Source: Phoronis australis (taxonomy: Eukaryota > Phoronida > Phoronidae). From it: 64,000 nucleotides of DNA. The position numbers and the translations under genes are program-made. The stretch's first letter is position 1, and every line of letters starts with the position of its first letter. The notes beneath the pieces were generated by a model. It had not been told where the DNA came from, did not search any database, and worked only from the letters and a program-made list of their open reading frames with translations. The stretch covers positions 306,760 to 370,759 of the forward strand of contig NMRA01000012.1 of the NCBI GenBank assembly GCA_002633005.1. Reading direction: 5' to 3'. Shown in pieces: positions 37,201-49,200 of this stretch.

Positions 37201-40200
37201 TTTCTACCTTTTCTTTAAACATTTCCTTTGTTTGTAGTGGTTGGTCATGGTGGCTGAACTATGAACGGACTGGGTTTGTCTTGTGAAAAGTTTTGTGTAG
37301 GAAACATTTTATGTTTTGTGCTTTTACGCTTGGTGAAGAAAATTTTGCAGCTCTCCATGTGGTGTTGCTGTGGGCAAAGCACGTGTGCATGACGGGTAAA
37401 ACTTTTCTCTGTGAAAGATTACTTAAGATTTTCTGAGAAGTCATAGTTCAGTCACCATTGTTTTGCATGCTATCTTATCTGAAACTCTCTATCCTTCACC
37501 TTTGCTCTGAAACAGGTAAGTTTTTACGCACTACCCTATGTCACTCTGACTGGCATGTTGTAGCATCTTGACATATGATGACCTTAATTTCGATTCATTG
37601 GCCAATTCATCCTGTAATTCTAAATTTAGTTGCAAGAGAAAGTATTTTTGTTTGGATTAGCATCAGAACTGGGATATTAATTAGAAATTGTCAGATGCTA
37701 AGGCAGGCACGAGGGGTGTCATTTGGTGTGTCTTCTAAGGTAGAGGTTAGCTTTCAGGTTGCTGAGGAAACCTCTCCCCGTCCAGGACTTACAGGGATCA
37801 GCGAAACATGACCCACTTTTTGTGGTGTTGTCGTCTCATGTTTTGTCATTTTCTTCGTAGAGTACAAACACCACTTCTGGTGGTTTGGTCACACCTGGAC
37901 GCACGCCCAGGCGCATACATTCCTTGGCAACGAGTCATGGCTTTATAATGAAATGTTAACCAATAAAAACTTTTCTGAGGTAAGACATGGGCTAGTCATC
38001 AGCTGGTGGGAGGGTGTTCAGGTACCATATGGTTCAAAATGTCCTATTTGTTACTTAACAAAGTTAAATTTGTTATCTCCTGAAGTTTTCTTCCTTGTTT
38101 CTTTTTATCCCCGGGTTGTGGTAATGGCAATCGTCATTCTGCCTGTGTACTATGTCCACAGAGAATTGTACTCTTCTGTGCAGAGGGTTTTTCTACATTT
38201 TTAAGCATAGCTCAACCTAAACTCTCTTTTGCAATTTGAAGACTCCTACAGATCATCTGAAGCCGAAGTGCTGGTGTGTCGGCATTGGCAGAGATTGTTG
38301 TCACGTGGGTTGTGACATAATTTCTTTGGTTGATGATGTAAAACATTGTTCCAAACAGATGATAGATTATATCTAAGTCCTTGCAACACTGTCGCCCTAC
38401 CTATGGAGATAACAATGTCTCAGCAGTGTTTAGTTACCTTCGCGGATCAGACCATGATTTTTATGTAAAATGTGGTGATCCTTTATACTGAGGAGGATTG
38501 GTTTTCCCGTGGTGTTAGAGAGGCGATCCACGAGAGAATTGAGTTCCCTAGCCTCAACAGACACGGAGGACTTAGATATGATCTGTCAACTGTTTGGAAC
38601 AATGTATTATATCACCAACCAAAGAAATTGTGTCATAACCCACGTGTCGACAATCTCCGCCAATGCCGACATGCCAGCACACCAGCTTTAGGTGATCTGT
38701 GGAAGTCTCCGAGATGGGGACGCTACGTTATCATTTATATAAAGTAAGTCCAGAAATTGATTTGTTTTGCATTATGCGATAACTGGATGAGTAAGATATA
38801 TTCAATTATTTCAAAATTTATGCTTTTGGAATGAAACAGTGCATATTGTTGGCATTTTGCAAAGTGACCGTGTTTTCTGTAAATCTTGATTTTCTCCCAC
38901 CCATGTATGGAAATACTCTTCCACGACTGACTTCTACTTCTCAAATAAAAACCTAATAAGTAAGCTTGCAGAGTACCATATGCATATTGTTGGCACTTTG
39001 ACTTGACACAGTATTTTCCTAAATTTTAGCCTGTTGTTGATTTTCACACATCCATGCAGGAATGCACATGACCCTCAGTGAGGGACATTGTTGTCTGTGA
39101 CTGCCTTGTTTGTTTTGATTACGCAATGGCCTCATATGTAATCCAATTGGCATGAAATGTGCAGGTATTATGTGTCATGTCAACAGCTCAAAGCCTATCA
39201 TTTTTGTGGAATTCCACCTTGAATTGATGTTGTGACAACCTATTATTGACTTTGCAGAATCGAACTACACAGTCTGCAACTTTTGTAAGAAGGGTATACC
39301 CGTTTTTTATCGTTTTCAATTTATTTGAGATTTACCAGTAGCTGCTCTTTTGTTGTCTGACAAATTTTTCGCTCCATTTACCATGTGTTGTATAAGTCTA
39401 TGTTTCTTAGTCATTTTTGTCATCGTTCATCATCAGTTTTCATCATTGGGGTAATCGTCATTGTCTTTTTATCATTTTGTCATTCAGTTTTGCCAAGAGT
39501 CACTCTCTGTAGCACTTTTGTTTTCTTTTTAATTTACTGGCCAAAAGTGGATGCGCTTCTAATTTAGTTTCAATTATGACTTTATTGTATCAGAAAATGC
39601 AGTTTTTTTCTATGATATTGTTCAACAGATGTCTGTCATGGGTGATTGACAGTTACATTTGCTCATTTGGTTGTGATGTCTGTAAGCTACTAAAGCACTA
39701 AAAATACCACCTCGCAATAATTGATTTTAACTTTGTGAAAACTGGCTTATTCGTGTTGGAAACTTCCTCCCGTGTGATTTTTAAAATCATGAGAGTGAAA
39801 CCTTTGTCCAATCTGAGTCATACATAATTCCCAGGATACCAGTGCACGGATATGTTGGATATTACTATTGTCAGATATTAGCAACATGCATGGGTGGGTT
39901 TCAATTGGTTGTCGCTTCTCAGACTGAAGACCTGTCTCTTCAATTGCTTTGGCATTCACGCTTCAGTTGTTGAGAGCGACTTGCAAACTTTCCGCTATTT
40001 CCGAGTCTGGTGAAACTAATCTTTTACGATGGTGCGACTAAATAAAATTACAGTAATTTTCCACTTATTTCGCACAAACGTAATAGCCACAATGGTCGTT
40101 TCTTGATTTTTTAAAGGCTGAGTTACAGATGATGAAAAATTTACAAAGTATTGTTTTTAATTATCACATTTGTTAGACTGTACACTATGCTTTCAATTAA

Positions 40201-43200
40201 ATGAAACTTTATTAATGCTCTGATGGCCCCCATAGAAAGAAGTGTGAACTGATGGGGCTACCCTCATTGTAAATATTACTTTAAATAAATAAATTGTTGA
40301 GAAATATGACATAATATGTATCTATGCATCAACCATATTATGTGCTAAGTATGTGAATAGTTACCAATTATCAATAACCTAAAGATTAGTCATTTAGATG
40401 TTTGAAAACAATCATGTTTACACATGTAAACAATCATGTTTACACATGTAAACAATCATGTTTACACAATTTGTTACTATGCCGACTCCTTAATTTGATG
40501 GAAAACTGCAGACTTAAAATTTCAGCAACAAAACTTAATTTTACCTCATTACACATTTGCTACAGAAGGACCGGTAATACATGTCCACCAGACATGCCAT
40601 TGCTTATTAACATAAAACACAGTTAAAGGAATTGTCTACTACTCACACTAGGAGATTTCACGAATCAAAATATGAGTTTCGAGTGTCACCTAATGCTTAT
40701 GTTTATGATTGAGTTTCAATTTGTATCTATAGCCTACGCCCATGCCATGCACAGTTGGTGCCAGCGATTTCTAGTACACTTATTGAGTCTTTCACGACAT
40801 CCACTCTCATAATTACTCCATGGGTTCAAACTCGTCAGAAAACCATTTTTAAAGGGGCATTTCATGGCTGCTTCTTCTTTTTTGTTCCCTTCCATGCAAT
40901 TTAAGTCTTCAGTTTTTCTGGGCAAAGTCCTCCACCCATCGGAGTAACGATGGACCCTACAGCACCTCAGGCCGAGGATCCGGTGCCACCTCCGTCTGAA
41001 GAACCACAGGACGAGCACCATACCATTGGATATCCGTTTACATAGCCATGATGTGTAGAATGCATGCGTGTCTGTGGGATGGGTAAAATGGCCATAGAAG
41101 GTCCTCTCTTGTCCTAAGTGAACATGCTCCATCTTCATGGCAGCTAACAGTTTTGTTTCACCGTATATTTCTAAGCTGGTTGCCTTCTATGGCTGATGAG
41201 CCCAGACTGGCCATGTTTAATCTGCGAGTTGTCCTTCTCGAACCTGACTTGCTGCCCAGTAGTGTTTTTACATGGTAAGGGAGTTGGTCTTACACCCAAC
41301 CCTAGTGTGGCCCTCAGGAGTTATAGCATGTATGTTGTCTTAATATCAACCTTTCGACCTGCCCAACATAGATGACCCTACCAGGAGTTTGTAAGCTCCC
41401 ACTGGTAAAACTCTAGAGGTCACAGAGATATGCAACCTGTTCCACGATAAGGCATACAACCCAGGAACAGAGTGGATGTTTAACTGTCAATGTTTAATTC
41501 CTAAGTGATGTGCATTAGACTATAAAAATATTATTACCATATTCATCATGTTGCACAAGAGAGTTGCAGCCTCCACTGCGATCACCACCAACTCTACCCT
41601 CTGGCCTCTCTACCAACTCCCCCCACCCGGCCCCCCAGTCATCAGCAATTTCTGATTCCCCCCAGTCGTCACCAATTCAACCCTCTGGTCATCTTTGATA
41701 CTCTGCTGTCTGAATTTTTTCTTGTTTTGTTGAATTTTCCTTAGTTTTTGCTTGAATCTGGGGTGCAGCCAATATTGCCCTCTAACTTTGACCAGAGCTA
41801 TGAAACAACAAAATATGTTGTGCTTTTATAATTTTCTTACCAACTGCCAATTCTACATGTCTGCCAGACATTCTCTAAAATCACGGTTGACGACTTTTCC
41901 AGTTAGATGCACTTTAAGTACTCGACCATTTGTCTAGTGAGGTTTATCTCCACCCATAGAGGGCTTGATTACGACAGCGGGAGTTGCTTGTTTAAGTATG
42001 CACTGAGTCTGATTTTGGAAAATCACTTTTCTTGCCCGATAATGTCCCTTTAAGGACTGTAGTTGAGATTACTGCCTCCATTGTGGATGTAGTGCTGGTG
42101 TGTCTTCCTTGTTTTATCTACACACATCTTCAGCTTTTTGCTGTCCATGATAGCACTGTTTTCTTTCCTGGACAATGATTGGCCTGTAATGAACCTACTT
42201 ATGTGGTTTGGGACCTCACACATTTTGTAGTGGAATTTCTTGACAGACATATTGCCTTTGTGATTAGACTAATCACACTGTAAGTGGTATCGGAATATGA
42301 CACCTTGGCATCACTCACTCTCTGGGTTGGTTTTACCTTGAATTGCCCATTCTGAATTCATGTGTTTTAATAATAATCACTGTGTCAGAAATCCTGTCAT
42401 TTTAATCTAGGTGGAAGGCTACTCTGTTACAGTCTATTCTAAAAACTGAATCGTTATTCTTGTGGGTGGTCCTTTAAACTGGCTCTTTTTGTGGAGGAGT
42501 CTTAAATCCAGTACCAGCAAGACATTTGATATATGTATATGTTGCTCTTTGGAGTGCTGCAGCTGCAGAGAAATGCAATATCCACTTGACCTGACTTGAA
42601 TAAAAATAACACTGGTTGTGCTTAATGATAGGTGGGTGAGCACTGCTCTTCTCCAATAACTGTCTGCCATTGGTTAATAAACTATTCCCTGCAACTATAA
42701 CCTCACTAAGTAATGTGTGAAATACTGGGTTATTTGGTGTAATATAATGAATGCAGATGTTATTTATCTTAGCTGGGTGGCCCTCCATAAGGCTCTTTCA
42801 TACTGACTTAACTCTGGTCTGAGTGGATAGTTGACATAAACTGTGGTAGTTAACAGACTTCAAAATAAACAGTAGGTCAGGCTGTTGTCATGAAGTAATC
42901 GCAAGGTAGCGTGCACGCTAAGATTTTTTTGATATGACAATTTGGGAACATTTACATGTGCTAATTGACATAAAACTTATTTTTACTTGGATTGGTGATT
43001 ATTCGAGCAAAATATAAGCAACTATTAGTGATGATACTACCCTTTAATTGTTGACGATAACAGTGGCACCTGGCAATAACTTCGATGGGACCAAAGTTGA
43101 CCGTTCATACTCTACCGCAGCGTCGAAGCTCCACTGTTAAATCCACCTGTTTACTGTGAAGTTAAGTGGCGCAGTGGCGCAGTTAACTTCGATTCAGGAC

Positions 43201-46200
43201 CGAAACTCCCCAAAACATCGATGCGTTGACGTTGGTATAAAAGGTCCTATAGACTCGTGGTAATTGCAAGAGCTAGTGTGATCACATTCTTCATTTGTAT
43301 AATGCATGGCACAAAGACTTGCATCATCTTGGTTTTATACGTTTTTTCGTCTATAGAACGCTGACCAATTTCCAAAATTGAGCATTTTCACTTTTCAAAG
43401 GCTTGTTACATTGTTGAGCACACCCATAGTTTCTCAAAAGATTTTCTTGAAAATACCAAAGAGTTTTATTTTTACCTACTTATTGTTAATGAAGGCTATA
43501 ATTTCACCCTGCCAGCCTATTGTGTTATCTTGAATTGTTTGTGTATGAGCCAGCAACTTGAGTCGCAGGTAATGCATACATGTGCTATTTTTAAATTCGG
43601 TATTTTTGATAGATTGGCCAAAACTCTGAAACGTGTTCTCAAGTCGCTGATTGCTTTGATGTTGTTGTTGATTATACAAATAATATCTTATCGTGGCTAG
43701 GAGCATTATGCTAACGGTTTTGTGAGAGTAAAAAGCCTAATTCAGTTTTTGTCTTAGGTAGCTAAATGGCGAAATGCAGGTTTAATTTGAAAAATGTTAA
43801 TTTCACGTTAAACTTTTGGTATTATAATTATAATGTTAAATGATAGTTTCTTACATCAAGTTTCCCCAATAACATTGCACTAAACATGAGAATAGACTTT
43901 AACATAGATGTAGACATTTTTACATAATTTGCAGAAAATGACAAGTTTGCATTAGTAAGCTCTCATCTCAGGTGATGCAACTGAACTTATTTCACAATCA
44001 CAACATACTGGTAGTAACATAATAGACATTTAGTGAAATGCAGCAGGCCAATCAGGATCTTGAAATTGGCACTTTGGAGCTAGACAACTTTTGCATTCTT
44101 TTGTTACACTTTTTGAGTTTAAAATGCTAAAAAATTATGTTGCTAACTTTCAAGTTTTTGTTATTTCGGTGCAAACACGAGGGATATCAAAATGATGCGT
44201 TGAAGAAAAAAATTAATGATATGAGTTTTGTGTAAAAGCCAAAATGGTAAAATTGGAGGTACTGAAAATCCAGGAAATCGATAAACTGGACTATTATTAT
44301 AGCAGTTGAAACATTAAACGGACACCGTGCTATGAAATTTTAGTGTCCAATCTTTTCTAAAAGATTCCAATTATTGATTTAGTTAGAGGATGTAAATTTC
44401 ACATTTTTGCCAGAGGTACCTCCGTTTTAAGTGGCTGTAACAGAAAAACGAATGTGGTGACCCTCGCTTTCTTTTGCAGATTTGATAGCAGGTAAAGTCC
44501 CTATTTTTTAAATTCAACAATAAACCAAACCTGTGTAGAATGTTTAAAATTATTTTGTTTCCTCCTCTACACTTATAGGTACAAATAATAAAGTTGTCAC
44601 TTGAAGTTCTTGGTATTCATTTGCTAAATAATCCTTGCAAAGAGCTACTAGTATGTTTGTGGCAAATACTTCTGTCATTATGTCACTGTTCCCTTGTCAT
44701 ACAATTTACATTATTGTGGTGTGTTTACACCCAATGACTACAAGTTTGACTTTCAGTGTACTCTATGTCTCTGTTCATCCGGTCTTGGGCCTGTACCACT
44801 TCTTTTAGTATGTAATGAAATGACAGAAGATGCTGTTGTTTTAAAGTTGGTGTTGGAACTGTGGACTTGGTCATTCATTCTGATTCAAGTGATACACTAC
44901 AAGACAAGCCTAATCAGACAAAATACCATTTCCCCTTCTTGACAATTCTGTTGACAGGAAAAATGACTGGTAATAACTATTATGGCGAGGAGGCAATGTT
45001 GCCTTGTGGGATTAATATCCACTTCCTTTACTCATGGTTGTGGGTTCGAGTCCCGCTGGGGCACATTGCGAGATCCTAGAGTCAGGTCTCTAACTCCTCG
45101 GCTTGGTTTTAAGTTTATATTAATCGAGCATAAAAATGGTTCCATGTGATCAGTGCAATGGGCCCACATGAGCGACCTGCGCACGTCTGCTACAACATGT
45201 ACCTGTCCAACCTCCATCAGTTTTCGTTATTATGGCAGGGAAATTTTAATTACAAAATGGTTAGCTACCTTTCTAACTTTCCTGTTCATTCGTTACTATC
45301 CCCGGTCGTGAGGAAAGACCAGCCATCATGACTGGGAATTCTGGGTCATTTTGTCTGAATAGTGTTGGCTTGCGCTGTCAGTGTTGATGATTAGAGATGT
45401 CTCCAATGAAACATGTGACAACCAGCATACCAATGAAACTGGATCATAGGACTTGTCAATGTCGGTTGGTGTCAAAACTTGAAATACAACCCGGAGTTTT
45501 TCTCTAGTTGAATAAAAACGAGGTTAATTTCCATATTTTGGATCTTAACACAAAAGTCACATTTAGACCCTAATGAGGAGAAGGGCAGACATAGAGAATG
45601 TGTTTTACAGATAAACATGTACATGTCAATTTGTTTCCGTAAACCTAGCTTCCTTGTTTTGTACTAGCCCTTCCTCTGATGAATCTTATCANACAAATAT
45701 TAAAGTTGTCACTTGAAGTTCTTGGTATTCATTTGCTAAATAATCCTTGCAAAGAGCTACTAGTATGTTTGTGGCAAATACTTCTGTCATTATGTCACTG
45801 TTCCCTTGTCATACGACTTACATTATTGTGGTGTGTTTACACCCAATGACTACAAATTTGACTTTCAGTGTACTCTATGTCTCTTTTCATCCGGTCTTGG
45901 GCCTGTACCACTTCTTTTAGTATGTAATGAAATGACAAAAGATGCTGTTGTTTTAAAGTTGGTGTTGATACTGTGGACTTGGCCATTCATTCTGATTCAA
46001 GTGATTCACTACAAGACAAGCCTAATCAGACAAAATACCATTTCACCTTCTTGACAACTAATTCTGTTGACAGGAAAAATGACTGGTAATAACTATTATG
46101 GCGAGGAGGCAATGTTGCCTTGTGGGATTAATATCCACTTCCTTTACTCATGGTTGTGGGTTCGAGTCCCGCTGGTGCACATTGCGAGATCCTAGAGTCA

Positions 46201-49200
46201 GGCTTGGTTTTAAGTTTATATTAATCAAGCATAAAAATGGTGCCAGGTGATCAGTGCAATGGGCCCACATGAGCGACCTGCGCACGTCTGCTACAACATG
46301 TACCTGTCCAACCTCCATCAGTTTTCTTTATTATGGCAGGGAAATTTTAATTACAAAATGGTTAGCTACCTTTCTAACTTTCCTGTTCATTCGTTACTAT
46401 CCCCGGTCATGACCAGCCATCATGACTGGGAATTCTGGGTCATTTTGTCTGAATAGTGTTGGCTTGCACTGCCAGTGTTGATGATTAGAGATGTCTCCAA
46501 TGTAACATGTGACAACCAGCATACCAATGAAGCTGGATCATAGGACTTGTCAATGTCGGTTATTGTCAAAACTTGAAATACAACCTGGAGTTTTTCTCTA
46601 GTTGAATAAAAACAAGGTTAATTTCCATATTTTGGATCTTTAACACAAAAGTCACATTTAGACCCTAATGGGGAGAAGGGCAGACGTAGAGAATGTGTTT
46701 TACAGATAAACATGTACATGTCAATTTGTTTCCGTAAACCTAGCTTCCTTGTTTTGTACTAGCCCTCTGATGAATCTTATCATAATCTCACTCTGTCTGT
46801 TGCAGTTTCAAGTACATACAACACTTCCCCATTCATCCAATCATAATGTCCTGCTGTTTTGACTATATTTCCCTAAGATCTCATGCTTTCCTTATCTTCT
46901 AGCTATCCCCATTACAGTCAGTAACATCTTGGTATTTCTGTTACAGTTTCATGGTATTCCCACTGACAACTACTATGCAGTGGCGCCTCACCACTCGGGC
47001 GTGTATCCAGTCTTCGAGCCTCTATACGATGCGTGGAAGAAGATCTGGGGAATACAGGTGACGAGTACAGAGGAGTACCCCCACCTTAGGCCAGCCATAG
47101 GTCGGAGGGGCTTTATACATCAGGGTATCAAGGTAGGCAGATGAAATTTGCATGGCCCTTATGATGTCTTCTTTTATTGAACTAGATGCATTTACTTGAA
47201 GAAAGGTCTTATATCACTTGAAATTGGAGAAGTTTGGAAGTGGCCCCTGTTATACACATAATGTGTTCTATACAGGCCACTGACTGCAGCTGTCTTTTGC
47301 GTTGACTGTTTTTTCAGAATGACGGATGTAGCGATACTATAGAATCATTATACACACGAGCATCGCATCTTGCGCACGAACCACCTATGAATCATGCATA
47401 CGAACCCAAAAATCACGCATACGAACAAAAATCATCTACACGAACACAAAATCATTCACACACGCAATGAATCACAAGTACGAATACTTTGTCGTTTTGT
47501 GGATCGTGCGTATGATTAGGATGCTCGTCTGTATGATTGTGTTCGTTTGTGTGATTTTTGTTGTTCGTATGCATAATTTTTGGGTTCGAATGTATGATTC
47601 ATGAGTTCATAGGTGGTTCGTGAGTAAGATGCGATGCTCGTGCGTATAATTATATGGTTCCCCTGAGATTGTGTAGCTTGAATTCGTAGTTTGTAAGTAG
47701 TCCTTCATGTATGCAGAATTTATTATGCGAAGAATCGTGATATCTATAATGTGGACTGTATCTTGTAATGTCATGATCTTTTACCTGCAGGTGCTACCGC
47801 GTCAGACATGTGGTCTGTTCACGCACACAATATTCATAGATAAGTACCCTGGAGGACGTATACGACTAGAGAACAGTATTAGAGGAGGCGAGCTGTTTCA
47901 AACCTTCTTGTTCAACCCAGTGAGTTAATGGTTACCTTTTGAATTTTTACTTTTCATTTGGCATTACTCTACCTGGTGTGAAACAGTGCAGAGCTTTTAA
48001 TGGCTGCGTTTGAGTCACTCTCCGAGGCCAACCATGACATCTGATTGGTTTCCAGTGGCCTCTGCAACTTGGGCACAGGAACTTACCAGATGTTTTCGCC
48101 TTTTGACTTGGGGGACACAGTGTACCTTAGGGGAGTAAATTAGGTGCAGCAATTTTGTAAATTCATACAAAATTCTACAATATTCAGTACAAACTCACCA
48201 TACCTGAATGTTAAAGTTTTCAACTTCTTGCTAATTGTTTGATGTTAATGTTTGTACGTATATAGTCTGTATGCATTTTAATGGAGATAGGCAGACTTGA
48301 AAACTTCTTCACAAAGACCCTGTTGATCGATAACAGGGGTCTTGTGAGTTTTAGCTGTGGTGTTTTGTGCAGTGGGCCCAACCACAAGTCCTGCGCACAT
48401 CTGATGCACTGCCAAAGAATCAGATCACCTGCACTCTTTTTGTACGCGTGTTATCATTTGACAGCTAGGAAAAATGAGAAATTTCATTTCAGGTTTGTTC
48501 TGTTTATTAAAATCCAAGTATATTTTCTTATACTTTTGATCGAACTTTTGTGCGCTCACAAAAAAAAATTGTAGCGTAAGTCAGTATCCCTCCCATCTGT
48601 TTCCTTCGGATGTTGTGTTGTGTTGGTGACACACTTGTGTTTTTACTATCCTTTGTTCAGATCAATATCTTCATGACCCACTTGTCAAACTACGGCAATG
48701 ATCGCCTGGCGCTCTACACATTTGAAACGGTTGTCAAGTTTGTGCGTTGCTGGACCAATCTACAACTGAGGACTGTTCGCCCACTCCAGCTCGCTCGCAT
48801 GTATTTTGACAATTACCCTGATGAGGTGGATCCCGTGTGGTCGGTGAGTGACACCTAGTGGTCATGTGTGAAGGCAGTGGAGTATAGTGGTGTGCATATC
48901 TGTCTTATTCATAAAGTTGCAAGTCCCCTTAAGATCTAAACTTTAGAGCGCAATGCTAGAACCCTGAGTCTTTGTGCTTGATTTAAATTGTGCCGATACT
49001 GTTAGGTGGCCATTATAATTGTTATGGACTTTACCTGAATTATTTTGTAGCGCCTGTCTAGTAGAATTGAGAGAATTTAGCTACTTCGAAACTCTTTGTC
49101 CAACTAGTTTGTATTCATGGAAGTTTAGAGGATGTTATTAAAATCAGCAGCTGTGCACAACAGCCCAGTTTCAACAAAATTCATTTGCTGAGTATTTTAG

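Larger units (their letters stand above)
38709..44580 (+). other. NDST intron 3, middle part
   Basis: No NDST exon is recognised here, and I see no third copy of the alternative exon. It contains a 22-bp repeat at 40406-40468 and a small proline-rich open frame at 40908-41045. Confidence 0.6.

Noticed and set aside
37101-37286. Open frame beginning [10 protein letters not shown] after exon 3A
   Set aside because: Product of the TTGATG microsatellite in another frame; also read-through of exon 3A into the intron (VDVDVD) is just the donor being ignored.
40734-41138. 134-codon minus frame in NDST intron 3
   Set aside because: No motif recognised, and the opposite strand has an equally open proline-rich frame; probably a repeat remnant.
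44694-46054. Two near-identical 82-codon frames suggesting a duplicated small gene
   Set aside because: They are the same intronic locus on two alleles joined at the N at 45692; no motif.
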